Of a DNA stretch of 64,000 nucleotides, positions 1 through 11,330 are shown in pieces (within the stretch, counting starts at the first letter, position 1; every line of letters begins with the position of its first letter). Location: NCBI GenBank assembly GCA_036417435.1, contig CM070911.1, positions 8,184,001 to 8,248,000 on the forward strand, in the 5' to 3' direction. This stretch comes from Inia geoffrensis. Lineage: Eukaryota > Chordata > Mammalia > Artiodactyla > Iniidae. A program made the translations under genes and the position numbers. Under the pieces are notes generated by a model, which saw nothing but the letters and a program-made list of their open reading frames with translations, did not search any database and was not told where the DNA came from.

Positions 1-774
1 GCAATAACATCCATGTAAAATGTATTTTTTTAATAATCATGTTGAATCCCTTTATATTTACTTTGGTTAAAGTGTCAGAGAAATGTTTTTATTTCAGAGG
101 CCCCAAGGTCTTCAACTGTGGCACTTGTCCTGTTTCTTCTCACACAAACGTTAATTGGCTCCTTGGTCCTTTTATATGGACTGTGACACATTCTGGGAAA
201 AGATGAAAGATACCATTATAGATAAGAGAAAGTATTAACCAGGTTTGTTTTACTTACAGGAATAGGCAAAGTTCTGTTTCCCAAAGTTTTAATCTACATT
301 CTTTCCAGCTCCTAATACATAGGGATCCTATAATTTCTTTTTCCCTCTTTTTTGAAGAAAAATGAGTAGACATTTAAAAAACAATGTGAGTTTAGTGAAA
401 TGGTCATGACACATGTGCTGGGCTGGATTTACCTGGCTGTGAATACTCAAAACCCTGAGGCCTCACAGCTGCTAATCAATCACACTTCATGCAAGCTAGG
501 TGTTGAGTTTATATTTCATTTATATGCATTCCATATTTGTTGATACTATAAAATTCATGCTAAAACGCTTTATTGATAACTATGCCATGAGATAAATCAG
601 CTTAACTGCTTTAATAACTTTATTCTTATTATTACGACTATAATTAATCTTTGACAATAAAACATTTCTTGATTAACCAATTTAAATAAAGAAATATAAT
701 TGGTTAAGCTTAGTTACAGTCTATTAACCTTTTTTGGGGGGGTGCTATAATAAAAGTTTATAGCAGCGTTGTTC
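1..774. other. No feature recognised
   Basis: AT-rich sequence with no credible open frame or repeat that I can name. Confidence 0.5.
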
Positions 775-957
775 ACTAGAACTTTCTGTGTGACAGAAAT
801 GATCTCTGTGCTGCCTAATGTACAAGATACCAGCCACACGTGACCATTGAGCCCTTGAGATGTGGCTGGTGTGACTCAAGAATTGATTCCATTTTATTTG
901 ATTTTAAACTAATTACAATTTAGATTTAAATAGCCCCATGTGGCCAGTGGCTACTGT
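775..957. mobile_element. Old DNA-transposon (MITE) relic
   Basis: The arms resemble the 'ctgtccaatagaa..ccacatgtggc..agtggctac' mammalian MITE pattern also seen at 32790-32950. The copy is eroded, and family assignment by eye is uncertain. Confidence 0.5.
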
Positions 958-968
958 TTGGATGGTGA

Positions 969-1248
969 TGGTTTTATTTTTTTTTGGCTGTGTTGGGTCT
1001 TCGTTGCTGTGTGCGGGCTTTCTCTAGTTGCGGCGAGCGGGGGCTACTCTTTGTTGTGGTGCACTGGCTTCTCATTGCGGTGGCTTCTCTTGTTGCGGAG
1101 CACGGGCTCTAGGCACGCGGGCCTCGGTAGTTGTGGCGCACGGGCTTAGTTGCTCCGCGGTATATGGGATCTTCCCAGCCCAGGGCTGGAACCCGTGTCC
1201 CCTGCATTGGCAGTAGGATTCTTAACCACTGCCCCACCAGGGAAGCCC
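969..1248 (-). mobile_element. CHR-type tRNA-derived SINE (long form)
   Basis: The element reads minus-strand 'gggcttccctggtg..' to a 'cagccaaaaaaaa' tail, about 280 bases. The flanks carry an 11-base duplication, ttggatggtga, at 958-968 and 1249-1259. It landed at the edge of an older DNA-transposon relic. Confidence 0.9.
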
Positions 1249-1654
1249 TTGGATGGTGAAGTTTTAAAGAGTAAGGTTCAAACCAAGATAAAAGTCAGCT
1301 CCTACTGCATACAGTTGCTTGTCCTGTATAAATTGGGAAATTCTGTCTCTATCACTGAAATTCATACCTTTGTGAGAAACAAGAGGTCTGCTGAGACCAA
1401 AGAACCAAGATGACGTCTGTTTTCATCTTAATGTGATATATGGACACATCAGACCAACCAAGAACAGATTCCTTTCCTGATATAAAAGGAAGAGCTCAAA
1501 TCAGTATAATTCATACTGCTTTAACTCCCATGTATTTGTAAGTTATTATTAGCTTAACATGGCCTGAACATGATCACTAGGATGAGTGTTCGCGTGTTCT
1601 GGTGTCAGGTGTTCATTTCCTTGTAAATAATTATTTTAAAAACATGAAGGAAGT

Positions 1655-1879
1655 GGGCTTCCCTGGTGGTGCGGTGGTTGGGAGTCCGCCTGCCAATCCA
1701 GGGGACACGGGTTCGTGCCCTGGTCCGGGAAGATCCCACATGCCGCAGAGCGGCTGGGCCCGTGAGCCATGGCCGCTGAGCCTGCGCGTCCGGAGCCTGT
1801 GCTCCGCACGGGAGAGGCCACAGCGGTGAGAGGCCCACATACCGCAAAAAAAATAAAACAAAAAACAAACAAACAAAAA
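1655..1879 (+). mobile_element. CHR-type SINE (short form)
   Basis: Plus-strand gggcttccctggtggtgcgg through gagaggcc..gtgagaggccc to an A-rich tail. The target duplication is not clear. Confidence 0.9.
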
Positions 1880-1968
1880 ATGAAGTATGTCTTCTCCTTA
1901 CATTACTGAGAAAGGGATGTTTTCCTCTTGAGAATTACCCAGAGCCCAAAGTTGCACCATCTCTTCTT

Positions 1969-1982
1969 CTTTTTTTAACAAT

Positions 1983-2013
<31 letters not shown>

Positions 2014-2280
2014 TTTTTGGCTGCATTGGGTCCTCGTTGCTGTGCGGGGCTTTCTCTAGTTGCGGTGAGCAGGGCCTACTCTTCGTTGCGGTGCCCAGGT
2101 TTCTCACTGTGGTGGCTTCTCTTGTTGTGGAGCACGGGCTCTAGGCACGTGCGCTCAGTAGTTGTGGCTCGCGGGCTCAGTTGCTCCGCGGCATGTGTGA
2201 TCTTCCCGGACCAGGGCTTGAACCTGTGTCCCCTGCATTGGCAGGCGGATTCTTACCCACTGCACCACCAGGGAAGTCCT
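1969..2280 (-). mobile_element. CHR-type SINE (long form) with (TTTA)n tail
   Basis: The minus-strand element has its tail expanded as a TTTA repeat at about 1980-2016. It is flanked by gcaccatctcttctt at 1954-1968 and 2281-2295. Confidence 0.9.
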
Positions 2281-2295
2281 GCACCATCTCTTCTT

Positions 2296-2512
2296 TTTTT
2301 TTTTTTTTTTTTTTTTCTTTTGTAGTACATGGGCCTTTCACTGTTGTGGCCTCTCCCGTTGCGGAGCACAGGCTCCGGACGCGCAGGCTCAGCGGCCATG
2401 GCTCACGGGCCCAGCCGCTCCGCGGCACGTGGGATCTTCCCGGACCGGGGCACGAACCTGTGTCCCCTGCATCAGCAGGCGGACTCTCAACCACTGCGCC
2501 ACCAGGGAAGCC
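2296..2512 (-). mobile_element. CHR-type SINE (short form) inserted at the same target
   Basis: The minus-strand element begins right after the second copy of the caccatctcttctt duplication and is followed by a third copy at 2513-2526. Its T-run (A-tail) is about 25 bases. Confidence 0.9.
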
Positions 2513-2526
2513 CACCATCTCTTCTT

Positions 2527-3473
2527 AATGGGACGTTTCCTTTCATCATTTTCTTCATGAAATTTGACCACTCCGTCCCACGTTTTCTGCCTTATTCTCC
2601 ATTCCAGGCACGGAAACAGCTTTGTGGAAAGGCTGGCTTTGCATCATTATCAAGAGACAGTTTTATAAGCCCCAAGCAGCCTTGTGGCCCTTGGATATGA
2701 AACCCTACCCCACCATGCCCTCTGGCCCTGTTGCTTTACATCTGGGCTGGCAGACCCGACTTCACCCAGGACCCCACGACCCTGCCAGCTCCGTACTTCC
2801 ACCATCTCTCATGAGTCACTGGCAGTGAGATGAAGAATGACATTGTCAGGTCCTTACTCGTACTTCCACTCCTGGGCTCCCCCTTTAGAACTAAGAACAT
2901 CTGCGATCACCTCACCTTCTTGACAACAGGTCTAGGTCTACTCTGAATGGTTCTCCTTCCCCAAAGGAGCACGTTTTTCCGTGGAGATTTCTGAAGACAG
3001 TCCACTGATGACTTTGCATCCAGCCAGGTCCTCCCAGACCTTGTGGTCCAAGACATCTGAACCAGTGCCACCCCCTCCACGGCTTTCCCTGCTCCGGAGA
3101 ATGGCTGACCAGGAGGGCTGTGTGCACACACTTCAAACAGGACTGAGAAAGCCCTAGGCATGATCAGAAGCCTCCACACTGTGGAGCTGCTGCCTCTCCA
3201 CGGCAGGACTGCAAGGACAGCCACGGGAGGCTCAGCGCACAAAGCCATGCCCTCGGGGACAGAACAGTCACAGCCGACTGTCTTAATTAACCACAACTGG
3301 CTCCAAGCTCTCCACCTCTTGGGCTTCCCAGAGCTGATACACAGGTAAGGACAGCTAGGACCTTTGGACACTTAGTCCTGAAGACAACAGCACTGTGGCA
3401 ACCTTAGGAAATTAATAGCACAAGTGTTATAATTTCTCACTTTCTTAATGGAAGATAAAATCTGTGACTCCCC
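2527..3473. other. No feature recognised
   Basis: Unique-looking sequence. A 154-codon minus-strand open frame (2907-3371) has no recognisable motif and no support as a gene. Copies of E2F6 exons 6 and 7 were looked for here and not found. Confidence 0.5.
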
Positions 3474-3612
3474 ATCTATTTCTCTGGGAGTTGGAACTCA
3501 TTTGGCTGCAGCTGGACCTTTTGTTGCAACAACGATCTGATCATGGAAGGCTGAATGCTCTGGATTCCTTGATCCATCGCTCCGCTAGCACACGGGTCAG
3601 ACAAGCGTCCAT
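3474..3612 (-). pseudogene. Decayed genomic copy of E2F6 exon 5 with intron flanks
   Basis: The plus strand here aligns with 15293-15430 through shared blocks: tctctggg..tggaac, then gatctgatcatggaagg against aatctgttcatggaagg, gaatgct, ttgat..cgtc and gctag. The donor GTAGGT has become ATAGAT. At the acceptor the AC end reads GT and the branch-site A is replaced, so U12 splicing is lost. Homology runs past the exon into the intron, which argues for duplication at DNA level. I judged this by eye; a pairwise alignment would settle the ends. Confidence 0.75.
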
Positions 3613-4104
3613 TAAAAGCAGCAATGTGCCCCCGACCGTGTCAGAAGCCCCTCTGATGGGTGGAAGAAAATTCAAAGTATAAATATCTGTTTAGTTACAG
3701 CCTCAAAGCAGAATTCAGATCAGCCTCATTTCTGTTAGATTTTTTAAATTTATCAAATACTTACATAGTATTTACTGTGTGCCGGCCCTGTACAATAAAA
3801 ATACTTCAAAAGTAAGTACTTAGAAACATTAACTCATTTAATCCTCGTATAACAACCCTAAGCATTTGATTGCTTTTTTGGATACATAGTAGATATATCT
3901 CCTTTTCATCTCCCCAGTCCAGTTCCCATCGGATACTAGGACCAAACCAGGAACCCAAACTAAACGGACATCTGTGTTCCATTGCAATTCCAAGCCACTT
4001 TTGGAAATTTAATCAAAGTTATTAAAAGCAAAACACCCTAGTCCATAACTTCAATATAGCCTATACATTCTCTAAAATGGCTGAAGCAGAAAATAAAAAT
4101 AATC

Positions 4105-4618
4105 TTGTTTCAACCTAAATGTCCATCAACAGATGACTGGATAAAGAAGATGTGGTACGTATATACAATGGAATACTACTCAGCCATAAAAAGGAATGAA
4201 ATAATGCCATTTGCAGCAGGATGGAAGGACCTAGAGATTATGAAATTAAGTCAGACAGAGAAACACAAATACCACATGATATCACATATATGGAATCTAA
4301 AATATGACACAGATGAACTTATCTATGAAACAGAAACAGACTCACAGACATAGAGAACAGACTTGTGGTTGCCAGGGGTAGGGATGGATTAGGAGTTTGG
4401 AATGAGCAGTTGCAAATTATTATATATAGAATGGATAAGCAACAAGGTCCTACTATATAGCCCGGGGAACTATATTCAATATATCTTGTGATAAGCCTAA
4501 TGGAAAAGAATATGAAAAAGAATGTACATACATGTATAACCGAATCACTTTGCTGTACAGCAGAAATTAACACAATGTTGTAAATCAACTATACTTCAAT
4601 AAAATAAATTAAAAAAAT
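4105..4618 (+). mobile_element. L1 3' fragment
   Basis: It holds the last ORF2 codons ('WYVYTMEYYSAIKRNEIMPF') and a cetartiodactyl L1 3' end, finishing ctttgctgtacagcagaaattaacac..aataaaataaatt. It is 5'-truncated. It sits between the E2F6 exon 5 and exon 3 copies. Confidence 0.9.
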
Positions 4619-5469
4619 TTTTTTTCCTTGCCAGTAGTCATTTCTCTCCTCAAGCCCCCTCCACAAGAGGGAGAAACCTGATATTTACTGAACACTTATT
4701 TTAAGCTGGATACCATGTTTCCCTCTCTCAGACTGACCGCTTTAAAGGGCAATCACCCTGAGCTCAGAGAGGTTAAGGAAAGGACTTACAGGCTTATGCT
4801 ATTAAGTGGAAGATCCAGGATTCAAGCCCCCTTCGTCCCCCTCTTTGAAGGTGGGGAACTTGCCTGTTTGTCTTTGCATATCCAGCACTGACACAATGTA
4901 CAATGTACATTTGTGGAATGAATGAAGGAATGAAGGAACACATTCCAATCTTCCTGACTCTAAGTGGTTTTCCCTAGGATTACTGTGCAGTCGTCTTTCT
5001 AAAATACAAATCCGACCTTACCACTGACTCATAAAGAGTGGCAACCCTTTATCCTACAGGAACTGGAGAGCCCTGAAAGCTCTATCACAATGTTTTTCAA
5101 ACTGTGGCTTGTGACTGATGAAGTCATTAAAAAGTGAAATGGAATCCATGGAAGAGTGTATTGCAAGGGAGTGAGGAAAGTATTGTCTGGGAAACATCTG
5201 TGTGTGTGCTGGACATTTAAAACGTCATCCTCGCTGCCCTGTGACCTCTCTCTGCCTTTGCACATATTGTTTCTTCATCTGGAATGTTCTTCCCTTGCTC
5301 TGCCTGGGGACCTCTAGCTATCCTTCAAGTCCCAGTTTAAATGCATCAGCCACTCGATTCTCAGCCATTTAATTCTCATCCCTTCCTCTGTCTCCTGGGT
5401 TGTAGTTACTTGTTTGCTGGTCTCTCCTGTTGCTGTGGGTAAAGGCAAAAGGACCATGTCATGTTTTGA

Positions 5470-5613
5470 GTTTCTTTTTTTTTTTTAAATTAAAAAAAAT
5501 TTTTGGCTGCACCGTGCAGCATGAGGGTTCTTAATTCCCCGACCAGAGATCGAACCCACACACCCTGCAGTGGAAGCTCAGAGTCTTAACCACTGGACTC
5601 CCAGGAAAGTCCC
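5470..5613 (-). mobile_element. tRNA-derived SINE, older subfamily
   Basis: A minus-strand element with a 'ggctgcac..' tail end and a 'gactccc' head. It is shorter and more diverged than the other CHR copies, with a possible short duplication catgttt on either side. Confidence 0.75.
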
Positions 5614-5773
5614 ATGTTTGTTTTTATCGTTCGAATGCCTATAACAGAGCTTGTCTCAGAAAGGACTCTGTTATGTTCACTCTTTTATAGACCTTTGCTT
5701 GCAGTTAATCCTTATTGAACATCAATTTCTTAATATGCCTTATAATTTCCCATTATTGTCATATTCAGCTTTT

Positions 5774-6048
5774 TACAAAAATCTATTTATTATTTATTTA
5801 TTTGTTTCGGCTGCGCTAGGTCTTCATGGTGGCATGTGGGCTCTTTGTTGGAGTGCACGGGCTTCTCTAGTTTCGGTGTACGGGCTCTCCGGTTGTGGTG
5901 CAAGGGATCTAGAGCATGCGGGCTCAGTAGTTGTGGTGTGCGGGCTTAGTTGTGGTATGTGTGATCTTAGTTTCCTGACTAGGGATCAAACCCAGGCCCC
6001 CTGCATTGGCAGCGCAGAGTCTTAACCGCTGGACCACCAGGGAAATCC
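5774..6048 (-). mobile_element. CHR-type SINE (long form)
   Basis: A minus-strand copy flanked by a 14-base duplication, catattcagctttt, at 5760-5773 and 6049-6062. It lies just beside the E2F6 exon 3 copy, so it inserted into the duplicated block or its edge. Confidence 0.9.
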
Positions 6049-6104
6049 CATATTCAGCTTTTAACAGCAATATAATTCCTCTATAACTAAAGCTTAAAAA
6101 TAAT

Positions 6105-6316
6105 GAAAAGTTTGAAAACAACTCACATCCATTGTGATTCTTAGATTTGTCTTGAATGAGGTGAGTACCACGTAACACGCTGGTGATGTTATCTGCTCTT
6201 TTTTTCCCCTACTCCCAGCATTGATGCGACCCCATTTAAATTAAGAATGCCATCGGGGCAGATTTCGGAAGATCCATATATTTCTTAGCGCAAAGAAACC
6301 GTGATCAAAAAGAGGC
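6105..6316 (-). pseudogene. Decayed genomic copy of E2F6 exon 3 with donor-side intron flank
   Basis: Bases 6105-6132 are identical to 18194-18221 over 28 positions, covering 22 intron bases, the GTGAGT donor and 6 exon bases. Beyond that the match continues with gaps through ttcttaga, ggtgatgt, gaatgcc..gg.gcagat against gaatacccccaggagcagat, gatccata, ccgtgat and aaaa.gagg. A 4-base loss next to the donor and several further indels break the frame of the DNA-binding domain. It lies in the same order and orientation as the exon 5 copy at 3474, about 2.6 kb apart (2.8 kb in the gene). Confidence 0.8.
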
Positions 6317-7207
6317 TGATTGGCTCTGGAGGAATAAAGCAGGACAAAAAGATTAGTAAAACTTACACTTTGGAATTCAAATAGAATCTCTCTTTATAAA
6401 TAAGTGGATTATGGGAAACGAAAGACACTGAAAGGAAACAAGCCTCATAGAACTCTGGTTAAACCTGAAAATAATTTTCCCCCATCAATTTCACACATGT
6501 TCTTTATTTTTCCATTACAACAGCTACCTTTGGGGCAGTTAGAATAAATTCTAGAAGAAATGTGCAAAGGAGCTCGGTTACCAGTCTGATGTAGGGTGGA
6601 TGGTTTACTTTTCTTTCTGCCTACACAGCAATCTATGCTTCAGGACTGAAATGCTGCAAAAATGCTGGGCAGTGCTTTCCAGCCCAACCGCATAACCACT
6701 CCATTCACGAGTGGAGAAGATTCTGTGCTGGACCATGCTCAGCTTACAGACCTGTGGGCTGCGTTCCTGGGCCCACATTTCAGAGCAGTGTAAACAGTTG
6801 AAGTGGCCACCTTTGTAGATACCACTCCCAGGTTTTAAAAAGGCCAAGGTTTTACCTCCTCTCACCAGAGTTTCAGGCTATACATAGAGAACTAGGTACC
6901 TGCTTCTCCCACAGCTCGTGCACTGGCAAAAGGCCAGAGAGGCTGTAAGGTAACCTTGAGAGTAAGAGCCTTGAATTACTGCAGCAAATCCTCGTCTTCA
7001 CTACAGTAAAGGAGAGTGGAGGTGAAGGAGGAAGGGAGATGACAGCTCCCAATGAGGTTGGTTTGCATTTATGCAGTTCAAACTGTATTACAACACGTAC
7101 CATCAGAAGGCAGATCTCCAAGAAACAACCCACGTCACAGCCATCCACTTGGACTGAGGGTCATCTTGGACCCAGGAGTCAATTTAGAATCACAGACGAT
7201 AGAACTA
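6317..7207. other. No feature recognised
   Basis: This may include more of the duplicated E2F6 intron 2, but no clear match to exon 2 was found. Confidence 0.4.
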
Positions 7208-7442
7208 CAGTTACCCCCTGAACAATGCGGGACTTAGGGGCGCCCAGCTGGCACAGCTGAAAACCCACATGTAATTTTACGGGTCCGTCCTCCTATTCGT
7301 AGTTCCTCTGTACCCACGGGTCCCGCGTCTGTGGGTTCCACCAACCTGGGACTGTGTGATCCTAGAGTAGTTTTTGAAAAAAAAAGTCCACACATAACTG
7401 GACTTGTGCAGTTCGAACCCGTGTTATTCAAGTGTCAACTAT
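7208..7442. mobile_element. Tigger-type non-autonomous DNA transposon
   Basis: Terminal repeats are cagttaccccctgaacaatgcggg and the reverse, ttattcaagtgtcaacta. The internal part is shortened. Confidence 0.75.
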
Positions 7443-9699
7443 ACAATGGAGTTTTACAATTAGCCTACCCGTGGGAAAACAGGGTGATTTCTCTAAAGCC
7501 ATACTTAGCGAAGGGCAGAGTTGGGCTGCCTACACCATGCGGCCGTTATGGGTAGGAAGGACGTGCTGGGTGTTTCCTTTCTCTCAGATCCATCCCACCC
7601 TTCTATGCTCTGTTCTGTCATGCTGGGACTGGGCCCTGCAAACCCCGTGGCCTATCCTCCCCTGCTGGCCGGTTGGGTGCTGATACGCAGGCAGTGGTGG
7701 GAGAATGGAATGCAGGAAGAGGACAGAAGTGACTTTCTTCCTTTTTCTAGCTCCTGTCAGTGTCCCGGCAGCAACAGAGGACTGCGCGGCTCCACTTTCC
7801 AGATCCCTTTGGTAGCCCCAGCACTGGCCATGGTGTCCCCTCAGGAGTGCCAGCACTAGTGGCTGTAACCCCCTTAGTGGTGTGCACGCCTGTGTCCCAC
7901 CCCAGAGGTTTGAGTACTAACCATTAGGTGGGTGTCTCCTTCCCCACCCGAGCACTGGTGTGGCATCTCCTCCAGAGATGTGAGGACCTCTCCTCTGGGC
8001 TCCCGGGTTACGGGAACGCGGGGTGGTAGCTGCTTCCTGAATTATTAATATCTGTTACCTCAAGGTCCTTTTTTGCTACTTCAGCCTTCTTGTATTAACT
8101 CACCTCTGACGTGATACCCACCATGGTTTTCTTACTGGACCCTGCCTGATACTGTACTTGGTATTAAGAGTGTTTGTCATACCGTCTTTGGAACACGTAC
8201 ATCTTACCGAAACATCTAAGGCATTTACTACCTCCTGTTCAACAGATCCAATCTCATGGGCCAATGTGATGTTCTGAGGGGAGTGAAGACACTCAAGATC
8301 TCTGCAGACTAGATCATGGCAAGAACATGATCTAGACATGGACACAGCTAGAATATAATGCTGATCTCTTTAACAGTTGTGACTTCTTTCCTCCCCAGTT
8401 ATTCCAATTAGATCTTAATATGTGAGAATTAGTGTGAATTCACTTTATCAACAAGAACGGAATCTGTAAATTTAAAGTCAATGCTATTCTCTAGCAGCAT
8501 CTGCTTAATTGGAAATAAGTGAAGAAATCTGGAAACTCTGAACTCTCCACTAGATGGCAATCACTACACAAATTTGTGTTAGCCTCCCATGACGCTAGCG
8601 GCCAACAAACCTATTAATAGTCAAATTTTATTGATCGTAAGCAACTGACAAGTTCGGAGTGTGCCGAAGGTGTGACACTGGTTTGGTGTGAGGCTGTTTT
8701 TGAGTCTTTCATTCACTGACTTGTGGCAGAGAGATTGCTCGTCGTCCCCAAACATACTAGTAAGCATAGGCTGGGTTATGTTGCAGCAACAAATTAGCTC
8801 CAAATAAATCCCGATGATTTGACACATTTCGCATTGCATGCAGACGGGCAGGGCAATTCCACACAGTCTCTTGGGGGTCCAGGCTGATGGAGACTCCAGG
8901 ATCTTATAGCTGCATCACCTAGAACCTGTGGCTTTCTTGGTTACTGGGGCGGGACGAGCTACTGCAGAACTGCATGTAGTCTTTTCACATGTCATTTCCT
9001 TTCATAGCCAACTGCCTAGAACTAGTCACGCGGTCTCAACAGAGGTCATCTTCCTGCCCAGAGGGGAGGAGAATAGGGTCTAATAACGTCTAACCACACC
9101 CTGTATCTACTCTTCAACAGCAGTAGAGCTCCAGGTGTTAGCTGGGCACGTGGCTGTCCCCCTACCCAAGATGACATTTCTAAAGCTAAGTGGCTAAACT
9201 GTGGCCAGTGGATGTAAAGTGAAGTGAACTGCAGGAAGTGTCCTCAAGGAGAAGTGTACCTTTCTCCTCTTTCTTCATCCTGCCTGCTGGCTAGTATGTA
9301 GACACAACGGCTGTGGCTCCAGCAGCTCTCCTGGACTTTGCAGTGAACTCGGAAATGAAAGCCAAGCCTGAAGGAAGAACAACCTGGAAGGAAACTTGGT
9401 CCCTGACCCCTTGGGGAGCCACACCAACTCTGGACTATCTGCAGACTTCCTGTATGTGACAGATGAACTCGTATCTTTCTTAGGCTGCTATTATTTGGGG
9501 GGGGGGGGGGGTTTCTGCTACTTGCAGCTGAATGTAATCCTTGCTAATATGGATGCCCCAGTGCGAAGTCTGTTATGGTTTCTTTGCCCAGTAAGTAACA
9601 TCCCTCTTCCCCTTCCACGTTCAGAATTAACTGATAGACACAGAGGTCTGAGAGACGGACATCAGATATTAATAAAGTATCTCTACCATTATTAATAAA
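7443..9699. other. Intergenic, no gene recognised
   Basis: Only short open frames without motifs, a G-run at 9498-9511, and the CTCF-like motif at 8547. Confidence 0.5.
8547..8559 (+). promoter_or_regulatory. CTCF-like core motif
   Basis: CCACTAGATGGCA fits the CTCF core CCASYAGRKGGCR at every position, forward orientation. Prediction only. Confidence 0.4.
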
Positions 9700-10231
9700 G
9701 CTGACTGGAGACATGGCTTTAGATTAGTAGACAAAGGCTGTGGCAATTTCCTAAAGTCAGACAACAATGAAGTAGGCTCCTCGTTTCACGGATGATTTTT
9801 CTGTAGCCTGCAACGCTGTTTGCTAGCATTTTACCCACAGCAGAACGTCTTTCAGAATTGGCATCAAGCCTCTCAAACCCTGCTGCTGCTTTATCAACCA
9901 CATCTGTCATATTCTCAATCCTTTGTTGTCATTTCAACAATCTTCACAGCATCTTCACCGGGATTAGATTCCAACTCAAGAAACCACTTTCTTGGTTCAT
10001 CAATAAGCAGCAGCTCCTCATCTGTTCAAGTTTTATGTTTATAACAAACATAATAACGAAAACATCTGCATATTACAAGAATTACCAAAATGCGACACAG
10101 AGACATGAAATGAGCAAACGCTATTGGGAAAAGAGCGCCTACAGACTTGCTGGACACAGGGTGGCCACAAACCTTCGATTTTTAAAAATCACAGCATGTG
10201 CGAAGCACAATAAAATGAGGTACGCCTGTAC
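9700..10231. mobile_element. Tigger1-type (pogo/Tc-mariner) DNA transposon fragment
   Basis: The stretch from ttgttgtcatttcaacaatc to cctcatctgttcaagtttta, and the end ggtggccacaaacctt..gcgaagcacaataaaatgagg..cgcctgta, match the Tigger1 3' part with its terminal repeat. The rest of the transposase is deleted. Confidence 0.8.
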
Positions 10232-11154
10232 GCACAGAGAGATGGGTAGTGATGTTCAGGGCAGAGTGGGGCGGGGGGAGAACCCTGGACGCTGGTTCTG
10301 GGGATGCGTACCTTAGCAGCTGCAAAAACAAGAAACCAACACCAGAAGTTGGAGTGACAGGAGAGAGATTCATTTCTGTAACACGTCTACAGTTCACAAA
10401 GGACTTTCCTTTACATGATCTCATTTTACTCTCAGAGCAATTTGCAAAGTAGAACATTTGTCACATTTCACAAGTAAGGAACTACTGCTTAGAAACGATG
10501 CTATCACCTGTGGCCCTGCTTGCTTTGTTGGTTTTGGGGGCACCGCCTTTTTTAGTTGTTTATTTTCCCTTCCTCTCATTATTCCTTCTCAGGAAAAGCC
10601 TTTTCTTCTGTATTTCCCCTTAAAATAGATGTTAACGGGCCTCTCCCTCTTCTGCTGTACCCTCTCATTAGCTGACCTCATCCACTCTCATGTTTAGCCA
10701 TCACATATGACCGACAGCTGCCAAATCTACAAGGCAGAGCCTGGACCTCTGCACGGAGCACCTGATCGCTACACACCCCTTCTGCTGAACTCTCAGGTTC
10801 ACCACACGCGCCCAGGAGGAGCAGCACGGCAAGCGGTCCCGGGCCGACAGAGGCAGCCGGCACGGTCTGTGAGGAGGGGAGAGGCTGGAGCTCAGCAGAG
10901 GGACAGGACCGCAAAAGCCGCTGGAGCCCAGAGGTGTGCCAGTCCTCAATGCTCAGCATTATTTTTCAGTATTTTGATTTTTGATTCCTATGCCAACTCT
11001 TTACACATGGTCTTAATTTCATGTTGCTTCAATTCTTTCTTTGAAAGTAAGAGAAGTTTAAAATATGAATCTGAACCACACAAAACCCTTGTACGTTATA
11101 TAAGCCAAGGATTATTAGTCTAATTTGACGATTCACTCACTCACTCACTCACCG

Positions 11155-11330
11155 ATTTGTTCAAACATTTACTGAGCACTTTTTATGTGCTAGGTGTGGT
11201 GCCAGTTGCTGGGTTTAACAATGACTTAAGACAAAGTCCCTCAAGGAGCTCACAGTCTAATGGTAAACTACTGAGTAAACTGAGGCACAGAGTGGTAAAT
11301 GACTTACCCAATGAGGTAGAAATAGCTAGG
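11155..11330 (+). repeat. L2-like ancient LINE fragment
   Basis: catttactgagcactttttatgtgctagg..agctcacagtctaatgg resembles the L2 end. A short ACTC repeat precedes it (11131-11152). It would lie in the E2F6 3' untranslated region if the distal poly(A) signal is used. Confidence 0.5.

Noticed and set aside
1656..1760. Possible tRNA gene
   Set aside because: The tRNA-like A and B boxes belong to the SINE head. There is no intact cloverleaf.
2177..2528. Open frames over 100 codons on both strands with Gly/Pro-rich products, repeated at 1605-1876, 25497-25922 and 47454-48023
   Set aside because: All are translations of CHR-type SINEs, which is why similar peptides recur in several places.
2907..3371. 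154-codon minus-strand frame as a possible extra exon set of the E2F6 copy
   Set aside because: No similarity to E2F6 exons 6 or 7 or to any family I know. No splice logic.
9719..10044. Coding-like frames on both strands near 9.8 kb
   Set aside because: The sequence matches a Tigger1 transposon relic; the frames are short and broken.
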